NCBI GenBank assembly: GCA_041686355.1
Contig: JAWLDZ010000004.1
Location: 15,533-79,532 of the forward strand
DNA from: DSBN01 sp041686355
Lineage (GTDB): Bacteria > Spirochaetota > Spirochaetia > DSM-16054 > Sediminispirochaetaceae
Reading direction: 5' to 3'
Length of the DNA stretch: 64,000 bases
Below the pieces are notes generated by a model that did no database searches, was not told where the DNA came from, and saw only the letters and a list, made by a program, of their open reading frames with translations. The position numbers were made by a program, and so were the translations under genes. Shown piece by piece: positions 39,311-49,119 of the stretch (its first letter is position 1; the number at the start of each line of letters is the position of its first letter).

Positions 39311-41100
39311 TGGCGGCATTTACTAACTTTATTCTTGTCTGCGGTGGAACCGCATGTGAATCATCCAAGTCGGACAAAATCTATAAAAATCTGATGCACG
39401 AGTGCGAGAGTCAGGGAGTGCGGGACAAGGTTCAGGTTGTTAAAACCGGATGTTTTGGTTTCTGTGAACAAGGGCCAATTATAAAAGTGCTCCCCGAAGA
39501 GTCTTTTTACGTGCAGGTAACACCCGAAGATGCAAAAGAGATAGTGTCTGAGCACATTGTAAAAGGGCGCGAGGTTACCCGCCTGTTGTACGATAAGGCG
39601 GAGAGCAAAAAACGGGCTCAAATCGATGAGATGGACTTCTATCAGAAACAGGTTCGAGTGGTGCTGCGTAACTGTGGTGTGATAAACCCCGAGGACATCA
39701 ACGAGTACCTTGGTCGAGACGGGTATGTTGCCCTTGAAAAGGCTCTCTTCGAGCTGAAGCCCGATGATATTATCGAAGAGCTTAAAACCTCAGGTCTGCG
39801 CGGACGCGGGGGAGCGGGATTTCCCACTTGGATGAAGTGGAACTTTACCAAGCAGGTTGAGAATGATCAGAAATACATTGTGTGTAATGCCGACGAAGGC
39901 GACCCGGGTGCCTACATGGACCGCAGTACCCTCGAGGGTGACCCCCACAGTATTCTGGAAGCCATGACCATTGCCGGGTATACCGTAGGGGCTAACTTTG
40001 GCTATATCTACATCCGTGCAGAATATCCACTGGCCATTAACCGTCTAAAAATTGCTATGGCCCAAGCCCGTGAATACGGCCTGCTGGGCGATAACATTCT
40101 TGATACCGGGTTTAATTTTGATATTGAGATTCGCTTAGGTGCCGGTGCCTTTGTCTGCGGTGAAGAAACAGCTCTTCTCCGTTCGATAGAAGGTGAGCGC
40201 GGTATGCCGACCCCTCGACCTCCCTTTCCTGCTACTAAGGGTGTGTTTGACAAACCGACGGTTATCAACAATGTAGAGACCTGGGCGAATATTCCGATTA
40301 TCCTCATGAAGGGTGGAGAGTGGTTCTCTAAAATCGGTACGGAGGATTCCAAGGGAACAAAGGTATTTGCTCTTACCGGTAAAATTAGAAACTCCGGTTT
40401 GGTGGAAGTTCCCATGGGTACTACCCTCCGTGAAATTGTGTTTGATATCGGTGGCGGAATCCCGAACGGGAAGGAGTTTAAGGCGGTGCAAACCGGTGGA
40501 CCCTCCGGTGGAGTGATTACCAAGGATTATCTCGACACTCCTATAGATTATGTACACCTGCAGAAACTCGGCTCAATTATGGGCTCCGGTGGTATGATTG
40601 TAATGGACGAGGACGACTGTATGGTCGATGTGTCTAAATTTTACCTTGGTTTTACCGTTGATGAGTCTTGTGGTAAGTGTGCTCCTTGCCGGGTTGGCGG
40701 ACGTACTCTGTACAACATACTCGAGCGCATTACCGAGGGTGAAGGTGAGATGGAAGATCTCGAGAGAATTAAGTCGATCGCCCATGCCACCCAGAAAGCC
40801 TCCTTGTGTGGTCTCGGTCAAACGGCACCGAACCCGATTATTTCTACCATCACCTATTTTGAAGATGAGTATAAGGCCCACATCAAGGATAAACGCTGTC
40901 CCGCCGGACACTGTAAGAAGTTGATTACCTATCATATCCTTCCAGACAAGTGTATCGGCTGTGGCTTATGTGCCCGCCGCTGTCCGACAAATGCAATTAG
41001 CGGTGAAATTCGGCAGCTGCACACAATTGATCAGGAACTTTGTATTAAGTGTGGTGAATGTTACAACGTATGTAAATTCGATGCGGTGTACGTGCGATAA
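39310..41100 (+). CDS. hydB: Hydrogenase subunit HydB (NuoF-like, NADH/FMN)
   Basis: Flavin subunit that reacts with NAD(H), 596 residues. Domains in order: an N-terminal 2Fe-2S thioredoxin-like domain (CGGTACESS, TGCFGFCEQGP), a NuoF core with FMN site GRGGAGFPTWMKW and NADH loop GDPGAYMDRS, the 4Fe-4S site ESCGKCAPCRVG, and a C-terminal two-cluster ferredoxin (CIGCGLCARRCP, CIKCGECYNVCK). This layout is that of bifurcating/confurcating hydrogenases, which join ferredoxin and NADH to H2. Confidence 0.96.
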   Translation: MAAFTNFILVCGGTACESSKSDKIYKNLMHECESQGVRDKVQVVKTGCFGFCEQGPIIKVLPEESFYVQVTPEDAKEIVSEHIVKGREVTRLLYDKAESKKRAQIDEMDFYQKQVRVVLRNCGVINPEDINEYLGRDGYVALEKALFELKPDDIIEELKTSGLRGRGGAGFPTWMKWNFTKQVENDQKYIVCNADEGDPGAYMDRSTLEGDPHSILEAMTIAGYTVGANFGYIYIRAEYPLAINRLKIAMAQAREYGLLGDNILDTGFNFDIEIRLGAGAFVCGEETALLRSIEGERGMPTPRPPFPATKGVFDKPTVINNVETWANIPIILMKGGEWFSKIGTEDSKGTKVFALTGKIRNSGLVEVPMGTTLREIVFDIGGGIPNGKEFKAVQTGGPSGGVITKDYLDTPIDYVHLQKLGSIMGSGGMIVMDEDDCMVDVSKFYLGFTVDESCGKCAPCRVGGRTLYNILERITEGEGEMEDLERIKSIAHATQKASLCGLGQTAPNPIISTITYFEDEYKAHIKDKRCPAGHCKKLITYHILPDKCIGCGLCARRCPTNAISGEIRQLHTIDQELCIKCGECYNVCKFDAVYVR

Positions 41101-41125
41101 GCACCTTTAACTAAGGAGGAACCAG

Positions 41126-42877
41126 TTGAAAACTGTAAACATAAAAATAAACGGCGAGCCGGTAGAGGTGGAAGCGGGTATTACCATCCTTGCTGCGGCT
41201 AAGAAAATGAATATCAATATCCCGACACTCTGCTACCACTCAGACCTGCCGGCTTGGGCGGCTTGTGGTATCTGTGTGGTAAAGTTGGAAAACTCCCCGA
41301 AGATGATGCGTGCCTGTGCTACTCCGGTAGCAGAGGGCATGGGTATCATCACCCATGACCCTGAGCTGCACCAGATTCGGAAGACAGTCATAGAACTCAT
41401 ATTATCGACCCATCCCAACGATTGTCTGATGTGTGGACGGAACCAGAATTGCGAGCTCCAGTCTTTGGCAGCGAATTTTGGTATTCGTGAACAGCCCTAC
41501 GAAGAGCGTCTGCGTGATTTGCCAAAGGACGATTCGACACCTTCAATTATTCTAAATCCTGAAAAGTGTGTAAACTGCGGCCGCTGCGCAAATGTGTGTC
41601 AGGTGCTGCAGGACGTGTGGGCTATTGAGTTTGTCGGGCGTGGAGAAAACACCCGTATTGCTCCGGCCGCCGACGCGGCCCTGGCAGACAGCCCCTGTAT
41701 CAAATGCGGACAGTGTTCGGCCCATTGCCCGGTAGGTGCAATTTATGAGAAAGATGAAACCGGCAAACTCTTAAATGCTATCCGGGATGAAAATAAGTAC
41801 GTGGCAGTACAGATTGCGCCGGCGGTGCGTGTAGCATTAGGTGAAGCCTTCGGCTATGAGCCCGGTGAGATTTCAACCGGTAAAATCTATTCTGCCCTGC
41901 GCCGCTTAGGTGTAGATGCGGTGTTTGATACCAACTTTTCGGCAGACTTGACTATCATGGAGGAGGCCACCGAATTTGTGCAGCGCTTGACCGAAGGCTC
42001 CGGTGAAATACCGCAGCTGACCAGCTGCTGTCCGGCCTGGACCGATTATATGGAGAAGTATTTCCCCGATATGATACCCAATTTCTCGACTGCAAAATCT
42101 CCCATGATGATGCAGGGGGCAATTACTAAAACCTATTATGCCGATAAAATCAAAAAGTCTCCGGAAGAGATATACTCGGCGGCCATCATGCCTTGTACTG
42201 CAAAAAAGTACGAGATTACCCGCTGTGAGAAAATGTACTCTTCCGGCGAGCAGGATGTGGATGTAGTACTCACTACCCGTGAATTGGCCCGTCTCATTCG
42301 ATCGGCCGGTATCGATTTTAATACCCTGCCCGATGAAACTGCGGATAGCCCGATAGGTAAGTACTCCGGAGCGGGCACCATCTTCGGAAATACCGGTGGA
42401 GTTATGGAAGCGGCTCTGCGGACAGCCTACAACTTTGTAACCGGAAAAGAGCTCCCGGAAATGAACATCGAAGCTGTGCGCGGTATGAACGGTGTGCGCT
42501 CCGGCGAGGTTGAGATTGAGGGCAAGAAGATTCGGGTTGCTGTAGCCCATGGAATGGCCAACATAAGCACCGTACTTCGTGAGGTGCAGAAGGCAAAGGA
42601 GGAGGGCAAAGAGCCCCCCTACCACTTCATTGAAGTAATGGCCTGTCGAGGCGGCTGTATAGCCGGTGGCGGTCAGCCCTACGGCACTACCGATGAGGTA
42701 CGGGCAAAGCGAATTGCCGGCTTGTACAAGGATGATGAGAAGTCGGAAGTTCGGGCTTCCCACTTGAATCCGGAGATCCAGCAGATTTATAAAGAATTTC
42801 TCGGTGAACCCCTGAGTAAAAAATCACACGATCTGCTGCATACGAAGTATACACCGCGACCGCTGTATCAAATATAG
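41126..42877 (+). CDS. hydA: [FeFe] hydrogenase catalytic subunit HydA
   Basis: Catalytic subunit, 583 residues, starting at TTG with AAGGAGGA 5 nt upstream. Cofactor sites in order: 2Fe-2S (C36, C47, C50, C64); His-Cys3 4Fe-4S (H96, C100, C103, C109); two 4Fe-4S (C148-C158 and C191-C201); H-cluster motifs TSCCPAW (C301, C302), MPCTAKKYE (C357) and EVMACRGGC (C507, C511). All ligands are present. The maturases HydE, HydF and HydG are not in the window. Last gene of the hyd operon, followed by a strong terminator. Confidence 0.98.
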   Translation: MKTVNIKINGEPVEVEAGITILAAAKKMNINIPTLCYHSDLPAWAACGICVVKLENSPKMMRACATPVAEGMGIITHDPELHQIRKTVIELILSTHPNDCLMCGRNQNCELQSLAANFGIREQPYEERLRDLPKDDSTPSIILNPEKCVNCGRCANVCQVLQDVWAIEFVGRGENTRIAPAADAALADSPCIKCGQCSAHCPVGAIYEKDETGKLLNAIRDENKYVAVQIAPAVRVALGEAFGYEPGEISTGKIYSALRRLGVDAVFDTNFSADLTIMEEATEFVQRLTEGSGEIPQLTSCCPAWTDYMEKYFPDMIPNFSTAKSPMMMQGAITKTYYADKIKKSPEEIYSAAIMPCTAKKYEITRCEKMYSSGEQDVDVVLTTRELARLIRSAGIDFNTLPDETADSPIGKYSGAGTIFGNTGGVMEAALRTAYNFVTGKELPEMNIEAVRGMNGVRSGEVEIEGKKIRVAVAHGMANISTVLREVQKAKEEGKEPPYHFIEVMACRGGCIAGGGQPYGTTDEVRAKRIAGLYKDDEKSEVRASHLNPEIQQIYKEFLGEPLSKKSHDLLHTKYTPRPLYQI

Positions 42878-42885
42878 CAACTACC

Positions 42886-42918
42886 GGGCCGTCCTTCATG
42901 AGGGGACGGCCCTTTTTT
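42886..42918 (+). terminator. Rho-independent terminator of the hydrogenase operon
   Basis: GGGCCGTCC (42886-42894) and GGACGGCCC (42904-42912) form a perfect 9-bp stem, then TTTTTT. Confidence 0.93.
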
Positions 42919-42985
42919 CTTGATTTCTATCTGTGGTCTGGAAAATAAGTGCAGTTACTTATACATTGATAATGAGGTGGCTGTA

Positions 42986-44293
42986 ATGAAAAATGATACG
43001 CGAATAAAAACTTTTGTAATTGATACAAACGTGTTTATCCACAAGGCTGATGCAATCCTTTCATTTAAAGACAATGAAGTAGTGGTTCCCTTGTGGGTGT
43101 TGGAAGAACTTGACAACCTTAAGACCTACAGTGGCGAACGCGGCCGAAATGCGCGTCACGCGATAAGGTTTTTAGATCAGCTTGCCAAGCAGGGGGATAT
43201 CCATCAGGGTGTGAAGATGGACAATGGCTCGACCCTCAAGGTTTTACTCGATTACGATCATGACATACAGGTGGACCTAATTACCGACAAACCGGACAAT
43301 AAGATCCTGCTTACCGCCCTTACCTTACAAAGGCGGGGACGCAGGGTGTTCTTCGTATCAAAAGATATAAATGCCCGGGTAAAGGCTACAGCCCTGGGAC
43401 TAAAAGCAGTGGATTACGAAAAGCAGAAAGTGAATATTGCCCAGCTGTACCAGGGGTTTCGGTCTGGTGATATTTCCCTTGATACCTATGAGGACCTGCA
43501 GACGGAAGAGAGAATACCCTGGAATGAAGAGCTGCATCCGAACGAATTTGTAATTCTTCACGATAAAGAGCATGAGAATCCCTCCTTAGGGCGTTATCAG
43601 CCCAACAGTAAAGAGCTAAAGACCATTTTTCCTATTCCCGGAAGTATCAGCGGGGTTAAACCGCTCAATATTCAGCAGGAAATGGCCTTTGAATTGCTGC
43701 TTGATGAATCGGTGTCTCTGGTTACACTGATGGGGAAAGCCGGTACCGGTAAAACGCTCTTAGCAATCGCGGCGGGGTTGAAAAAAGTTTTTGATGACAG
43801 TGCATATAAACGGGTACTCATCTCGCGTCCGGTGATGCCTCTGGGAAAAGATATTGGTTATTTACCCGGAGCCAAGGAGGAGAAACTCTCCCACTGGATG
43901 CAGCCCCTTTTTGACAACATGGAATATATTTTAGCGGTCCATAAAAGACCGAACCTCAGAACACTCGACTCCATAATTGGGAGCAATCAGGTTGAAATCG
44001 AGGCGATTACTTATATTCGAGGTCGTTCACTGCCTAATCTTTACATAATTATTGACGAGGCTCAAAACCTTTCACCCCATGAGATAAAGACTATTGTAAG
44101 TCGGGCCGGTGAGGATACGAAAGTTGTGTTAACCGGCGATCCGTATCAAATAGACAGCCCCTATCTTGACAGCAGCTCGAATGGTCTCAGCTATCTGGTT
44201 GAAGCATTTAAAGGACAGAAAAATTTTGGACATGTAGTACTCGAGCATTCAGAACGCAGTTTACTGGCTGAGCAAGCCGCAGAACTTCTCTAG
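42986..44293 (+). CDS. PIN domain-PhoH ATPase fusion (YlaK/PhoL family)
   Basis: A 435-residue protein with an N-terminal PIN nuclease-like domain (FVIDTNVFIHKADAILSF, then acidic residues in DKPDNKILLTAL) and a C-terminal PhoH-type ATPase (Walker A MGKAGTGKTLLA, Walker B IIIDEAQNLSP, VLTGDPYQID). The family is thought to act on RNA as a nuclease-helicase. I chose ATG 42986 because GAGGTGG lies upstream; the longer frame from 42920 lacks this. Likely its own transcript after the hyd terminator. Confidence 0.9.
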   Translation: MKNDTRIKTFVIDTNVFIHKADAILSFKDNEVVVPLWVLEELDNLKTYSGERGRNARHAIRFLDQLAKQGDIHQGVKMDNGSTLKVLLDYDHDIQVDLITDKPDNKILLTALTLQRRGRRVFFVSKDINARVKATALGLKAVDYEKQKVNIAQLYQGFRSGDISLDTYEDLQTEERIPWNEELHPNEFVILHDKEHENPSLGRYQPNSKELKTIFPIPGSISGVKPLNIQQEMAFELLLDESVSLVTLMGKAGTGKTLLAIAAGLKKVFDDSAYKRVLISRPVMPLGKDIGYLPGAKEEKLSHWMQPLFDNMEYILAVHKRPNLRTLDSIIGSNQVEIEAITYIRGRSLPNLYIIIDEAQNLSPHEIKTIVSRAGEDTKVVLTGDPYQIDSPYLDSSSNGLSYLVEAFKGQKNFGHVVLEHSERSLLAEQAAELL

Positions 44294-44322
44294 ACCTGGA
44301 TACTGATCACAGTGAGGAACGT

Positions 44323-45603
44323 ATGACCCTGTACGAGGATATCTACCATGAAATAAGGCAATCTATAAAAGAGGGACGTTTTGCTCCTGGGGCTCGTTTA
44401 CCTTCAATTCGTGATATAGCTGAACAGCGTGGCTGTAATAAGTTGACGGTGAAAAAGGCTTATGACCGCCTTAAGGCACACAACTATATCGAAAATAGAG
44501 TTGGCAGCGGTTCCTTTGTACGGTACCCGGAGGACAGTGGCCCAAAAAGTCATCGAATATATCCCTTTCATTCGGCGTATGTGTCTGCGGATCTTTTTCC
44601 CACCCAGGAGGCGGCAGATATTATGCAGGACCTCTTCCGGGAAGAGGAGGGGCTGTTTGGCTCAGGACCGATAGGCGGCGAGGCTGAACTAATTCAAGTT
44701 CTCTCGGCGCGGTATCGGGTTCCCGCGGCTACCTCGTTGATCATTAGCGGGGCCCAGCAGGGGCTCAATCTATGCAGCAGCCTGTACAATCTCAAGATAT
44801 CCGAACAGATGGTGTTCGAAGATCCAACTTATTCGGGAGCTATTTCGGTTTTTAGACCTCGCAAGTTTGTACCTCTGCTGCAGGATGGACCGGACTTGCA
44901 GGTGCTGAAAAGGCTGGCCACTGAGGGGGCCCGCTTTTTTTATACTATGCCGGAGGTCCATAATCCCACCGGTATCAGTTATTCAAAAGAAAAAATTGAA
45001 CAGATTGCCGAAATTGCGGAGGTCCACGATCTAATCTTAATTGAGGATGACTATTTATCCGAGTATCTCGATCGCACTCCTGTGCGGTTTGTTGATCTCA
45101 TACCGGAGAGGACTATCTATATTAAAAGCCTGTCGAAGGTAACCGCCCCAGGAATTCGGCTTGGGTTTATGACGGTACCTCCGGATCTATACAGCCAGGT
45201 GTTGTATAAAAAGTATTCAGCCGATATAGGGACAACCGCGCTAATGCAGAAATTCTTGACCCGCTTTATTCAATCAGGCCGGCTCGACCAGCATATCGGG
45301 CATTGCAGGCGGGTTCTAGAGCAGCGTAAAAAAAGAATTACTGGAATTCTTTCAAAGCACTCTTATCTGCACCTCGATTGGGAGCAGGCGGGGTACAACT
45401 TGTGGATTCGAACCGAAATACCGATGAAAGTATCCGCTCCCCCATGGGCAGAGGGGAAAAACTTTTCCTTTTCTCCGGAGTTGCGCAACTATTTTCGACT
45501 CTCCTTATTAGGAATGGACAATGAGAGTTTTGAACATGGTGCGGCTTATCTTGATTCCCTGTTTGCCGCCCAGCATGCGGGTTTTCAGCGTCCGGTTTTA
45601 TAA
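44323..45603 (+). CDS. MocR-type regulator (GntR HTH with aminotransferase domain)
   Basis: A 426-residue regulator. Residues about 1-70 are a GntR winged helix (GARLPSIRDIAEQRGCNKLTVKKAYDRLKAH). The rest is a class I aminotransferase-like, PLP-binding domain with the Schiff-base Lys in YIKSLSKVTAPGIRLGFM and Asp in LIEDDYLSEY. Such proteins often control PLP or amino acid genes. No metabolic partner is adjacent. The ribosome binding site is TGAGGAA. Confidence 0.9.
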   Translation: MTLYEDIYHEIRQSIKEGRFAPGARLPSIRDIAEQRGCNKLTVKKAYDRLKAHNYIENRVGSGSFVRYPEDSGPKSHRIYPFHSAYVSADLFPTQEAADIMQDLFREEEGLFGSGPIGGEAELIQVLSARYRVPAATSLIISGAQQGLNLCSSLYNLKISEQMVFEDPTYSGAISVFRPRKFVPLLQDGPDLQVLKRLATEGARFFYTMPEVHNPTGISYSKEKIEQIAEIAEVHDLILIEDDYLSEYLDRTPVRFVDLIPERTIYIKSLSKVTAPGIRLGFMTVPPDLYSQVLYKKYSADIGTTALMQKFLTRFIQSGRLDQHIGHCRRVLEQRKKRITGILSKHSYLHLDWEQAGYNLWIRTEIPMKVSAPPWAEGKNFSFSPELRNYFRLSLLGMDNESFEHGAAYLDSLFAAQHAGFQRPVL

Positions 45604-45649
45604 GTTTTATAGGTTTTATAGAAAGGGAATACTAAATGAGGAGTACTAG

Positions 45650-46432
45650 ATGAAGATTCGGATATTAGGGTCAGGCACTTCCAGCGGTATCCCTGTAATT
45701 GGATGCAGCTGTCCGGTCTGTACGTCCAATAATCCTAAAAACCGGCGTACCCGTGCTTCGGTGCTCATTAGAACTGCGGAGAGCAGCCTGCTGATCGATA
45801 CCGCTACCGAGTTTAGATTGCAAGCCCTCGAGGCTGGTGTACAGGGGATAGACGGGATTTTTTTCACCCATGCCCATGCCGATCATGTACATGGGCTCGA
45901 TGATTTACGTCCATTAAGCCATCACAAGCCGATTGAAGTATTTGCCGACCCGGACACCAGAAAAGAAATTGAAAATAGATTCAGTTACATATTCAGCCGA
46001 ACGGGGCAGGGAGGGGGAGTACCTCAAATCCACATGAATAGCCTAGGCCGAGAAGCAGTGGACTTTGCCGATGTGAGAGTTCAGCCAGTACCGGTACTTC
46101 ACGGCAGTCTGCCTATTTTGGGGTATCGTATAGGCTCATGTGCCTATTTAACCGACTGCAGTTCTATTCCCGAGGCAAGCTACCCGCTGTTGGAGGGTTT
46201 AGATGTACTGATAATCGATGCGCTTCGCTATCGTCCCCACCCAACCCACTTCAGCATAAATCAGGCCTTGGAAACAATTCAGCGAATTGCCCCGCAAAGG
46301 GCGTTTATGACTCATCTATGCCACAATGTGGAACACCGTATTCTGTCACGCCAACTTCCGGAGGGTATTGAGCCGGCCTACGACGGACTGGAAATCGAGC
46401 TTGATTGCAACGAAAGGAACCCGTATACTTAA
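45650..46432 (+). CDS. MBL-fold hydrolase, PhnP-like
   Basis: A 260-residue metallo-beta-lactamase fold protein. It has ILGSGTSSGIPVIGCSCPVC, with cysteines as in the PhnP/MBL Zn-binding loop, the metal motif THAHADHVHGLDDLRP, and further ligands in VLHGSLPILGYR, YLTDCSS and the C-terminal FMTHLCHNV. PhnP itself cleaves cyclic phosphate of phosphoribosyl intermediates; no other phn gene is nearby, so the substrate is uncertain. The next gene's promoter lies within its last codons. Confidence 0.87.
   Translation: MKIRILGSGTSSGIPVIGCSCPVCTSNNPKNRRTRASVLIRTAESSLLIDTATEFRLQALEAGVQGIDGIFFTHAHADHVHGLDDLRPLSHHKPIEVFADPDTRKEIENRFSYIFSRTGQGGGVPQIHMNSLGREAVDFADVRVQPVPVLHGSLPILGYRIGSCAYLTDCSSIPEASYPLLEGLDVLIIDALRYRPHPTHFSINQALETIQRIAPQRAFMTHLCHNVEHRILSRQLPEGIEPAYDGLEIELDCNERNPYT
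46401..46429 (+). promoter_or_regulatory. Leaderless promoter inside the end of the PhnP-like gene
   Basis: TTGATT (46401-46406), 17-bp spacer, TATACT (46424-46429). The predicted start at 46436 is one base before the ATG of the 58-residue gene. Confidence 0.6.
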
Positions 46433-46436
46433 AACC

Positions 46437-46613
46437 ATGGAGACTACGGAAGATTTTGAAGTAATGATTGAAGACTCTTTTCAAAGGCTCGAAGAAGTAG
46501 TTTCCAGTAACGCTTTGGAGCGTATATCGAGCTTAGAGCGTAAATTGGAACAACTAGAGCAGGAATTGGTCACTTTTCTTGAAGCAGAACCCTCAGAATC
46601 AAAAAGGGATTAG
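46437..46613 (+). CDS. Small coiled-coil protein, unknown
   Basis: A 58-residue acidic protein with a heptad-like pattern (ALERISSLERKLEQLEQELVTFLE), predicted to be one long helix. No family recognised. No ribosome binding site fits the ATG at 46437, but a promoter one base upstream supports a leaderless transcript and so the reality of the gene. It ends 46 bp before the next gene. Confidence 0.6.
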   Translation: METTEDFEVMIEDSFQRLEEVVSSNALERISSLERKLEQLEQELVTFLEAEPSESKRD

Positions 46614-46659
46614 ATTTTTGTTGAACTTACACCGCATTAATGCCGAAATACATACCAGG

Positions 46660-48978
46660 ATGAGACGTTTAATAATTCTCCTGCTGTTACTGTGTACTCC
46701 CCTGTTGATGCATGCTGAGGTAGAATTTCAAGGGTTACACTTATCACCTGAAAATCAGCTGCTTTTTTCTATAAAAGCAGATAGCCCCGCGTACGGCTCC
46801 TACCAGACGCTGTTTTCTCAAAATCTGGATAGTGGAGCGCTGCAGCAGCTCTCTTTTTTCCCTGAAAGGGTGAGCTATCTGGAGAAATCAAAACAGCTGC
46901 AGATACAGAACCGGTTTGGAATCTTTCGCAGTAGCTTAGGGGGAAGCAAGGGAATTTCTGCACCCAAGTTGGTAGAAGAGTTTCCCTCCTTCGCCGATGG
47001 CGAGGAGATATACTCAGGCAAAATTCGCCAAGTGGGCAGTTCACCTGACGGCCGTTATGTGCTTTTTATTCGTCCTGATAATCATGCTTACGGTGAGCTG
47101 GTTCTGTTGGAGGTGGAAAACGGTACCAGCCACACTATTGCCGAAAAAATTACCGTATCATACGAGGAGCCGAATGCCCTCTGGGCACCGGATTCCCGTT
47201 ATTTTGTGTACGAAAAGGCCGCCAAGTTATATTACTTTTCTATGAACCAGCTGCAGCGTAACGAAATAATGGATGAAGAGTTGCGATTGATTGGTGATGG
47301 AACTTTGTCAAATGTACAGTGGACAAAGCAGAATCAGCTCTACTATATTGATGAGTCGGTGCTGTATCGGATTTTTAGCGCGGAGTTTTTTACACGCTCC
47401 TTTTACAGCGATCTTCTAGATGCAGGCCAGGTGGTTGGTAAAATACCATTTGATTTTGATTTTAATTTTGACAGTTTTTATGTGTCACCCGATGGGGCCA
47501 AGCTTTTGTTTAATAAGGGCGGTCGGAACCTTATACTGTATTACCTTAAGCAGGACGATTATTTGAGTACCGGGTCCACTGTGTCTCTTCCCTATCTTTA
47601 CCTGCCGCGTAATACCCGGGTGAAACGCCTTTTATGGTCTGAGGATGATATGATCACGGTTCTTACCGGAAGCATTCAGGGCGGGCAGAGTAATTCCTCC
47701 CTTTTCAGACTTGATTTAGCCCCACTGAAGGCCGGAGAGACTGACTCTCTTTCCTTCGAAAAAATAGGTGCAGAACAGGTGCAGGATATGGTGCTTGCCC
47801 CCGGAGGAGACCATGCAGCATTGATCTATCCGGATAGGGTGGAGGTAAAGCAGTATGATCGCTGGCAAACCCAACAAACCCTAGACCATGCAGAACCAAT
47901 ACATGCTAACTGGACAGCCGAGGATGAGCTGATCGTATCGGGGCGACAATATATTAAACGCTATCGACTCAATGAGATTGAGGATAAGTTGCTGAGCTTA
48001 AGTCAGCCGGGCAGCTATGGGTATAGCACCGATGGGGTAGTTTATACTCATATAGCCGGTGAATATTATGGGTTTGATCGAGAAAACGGGTGGGAGCGGA
48101 CCACCACAGATAATGTGGATATTAATGAGGCATCGATAGCCAACGAGGACTACCGGGTGTACCTGAATAACAATCCTGAGGGACACAGTTATGCCAATAT
48201 GATTATGGTGCGGCACATTCAGGAGTATAAAACCACCCAACTCGGAGCTCATACCGGCCATTCCTACGAGCCTTTTCCCGAAGAGGAGGAGCCGGTTAAC
48301 TTTAAGAACTTCAGCCACGGTTCGAGGATCCGCCGTCGCGAGGTTGCTCTTGTATTTAATGCGATCGATTCAATCGAAGGGCTGACTGAAATATTGAATA
48401 CCCTCCACGATTACGGGCTTGAGAGTACCTTTTTTGTAAATGGCGAGTTCATGCGCCGCAATCCTGAAGCGGTAATTGAACTATCACAGTCCGGGCATGA
48501 GATCGGTTCTCTGTTTTACTCATATTTTGATATGACCGATGCCCGCTACCGGATATCTAAGGAGTTTATCAAACAGGGATTGGCCCGCAACGAGGATGAA
48601 TACTTTAATATCACTGCCGATGAAGGCGGCCGGGGGGATGAGCTGGCCCTTTTGTGGCACAGCCCTTATTATTTTGTAAATAATCAAATTATTGAAGCTT
48701 CCAATGAGATGAACTATACTTATATAGGCTATGATGTAGATCCCTTGGATTGGGTGTCCAGGGACCAGCAGAATGGAATGTACCGCTCCTCGCCTGAACT
48801 GGTACAGAGGATTCTGCAGAAAAAGAAGCCTGGTTCGATTATTCCAATTAGAATAGGTACGGTAAAGGGCGGTCGAGATGACTACCTTTTTCAATATCTT
48901 GATTTACTGATTGATGGGTTAGTCTCGAAGGGTTACACGGTAGTTCCGGTTTCCACTCTTATTGAACATGCTCGATAA
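46660..48978 (+). CDS. Secreted beta-propeller-like protein with inactive NodB-type domain
   Basis: A 772-residue exported protein with a signal peptide (LIILLLLLCTPLLMHA). Residues about 25-540 look like TolB/WD-type propeller repeats (SPDGRYVLFIRPDNHAYG, SPDGAKLLFNKGGRNL and similar). The C-terminal ~215 residues have the polysaccharide deacetylase fold (LESTFFVNGEFMRRNPEAVIELSQSGHEIG). The catalytic DD reads NA (VFNAIDS) and the two metal His of the HxxxH motif read Leu and Tyr (GSLFYSYFD), so it is probably not an active deacetylase. Start uncertain: TTG 46618 has a better ribosome binding site, ATG 46660 a cleaner signal peptide. Confidence 0.8.
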   Translation: MRRLIILLLLLCTPLLMHAEVEFQGLHLSPENQLLFSIKADSPAYGSYQTLFSQNLDSGALQQLSFFPERVSYLEKSKQLQIQNRFGIFRSSLGGSKGISAPKLVEEFPSFADGEEIYSGKIRQVGSSPDGRYVLFIRPDNHAYGELVLLEVENGTSHTIAEKITVSYEEPNALWAPDSRYFVYEKAAKLYYFSMNQLQRNEIMDEELRLIGDGTLSNVQWTKQNQLYYIDESVLYRIFSAEFFTRSFYSDLLDAGQVVGKIPFDFDFNFDSFYVSPDGAKLLFNKGGRNLILYYLKQDDYLSTGSTVSLPYLYLPRNTRVKRLLWSEDDMITVLTGSIQGGQSNSSLFRLDLAPLKAGETDSLSFEKIGAEQVQDMVLAPGGDHAALIYPDRVEVKQYDRWQTQQTLDHAEPIHANWTAEDELIVSGRQYIKRYRLNEIEDKLLSLSQPGSYGYSTDGVVYTHIAGEYYGFDRENGWERTTTDNVDINEASIANEDYRVYLNNNPEGHSYANMIMVRHIQEYKTTQLGAHTGHSYEPFPEEEEPVNFKNFSHGSRIRRREVALVFNAIDSIEGLTEILNTLHDYGLESTFFVNGEFMRRNPEAVIELSQSGHEIGSLFYSYFDMTDARYRISKEFIKQGLARNEDEYFNITADEGGRGDELALLWHSPYYFVNNQIIEASNEMNYTYIGYDVDPLDWVSRDQQNGMYRSSPELVQRILQKKKPGSIIPIRIGTVKGGRDDYLFQYLDLLIDGLVSKGYTVVPVSTLIEHAR

Positions 48979-49053
48979 TGAGTAGTGCTGGGGGCAGGGG
49001 TGATTTTTAACACGGAACTATGGTACTATTATGCAATATCATAGGAAAAGGGT

Positions 49054-49080
49054 TAAGAGAAACATGTTGAAGGCCGAAAA
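49054..49080 (+). promoter_or_regulatory. Sigma-28 (FliA)-type flagellar promoter before fliS
   Basis: TAAG (49054-49057), exactly 15 bp, GCCGAAAA (49073-49080), against the consensus TAAA-N15-GCCGATAA. It lies 40 bp before the fliS start. Confidence 0.65.
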
Positions 49081-49119
49081 TAATAGACAGATACGTATAT
49101 ATAGGGAGGGGAGGTTATT

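Noticed and set aside
41906..42763. 285-codon minus-strand frame
   Set aside because: Antisense to hydA, whose cluster ligands are all present.
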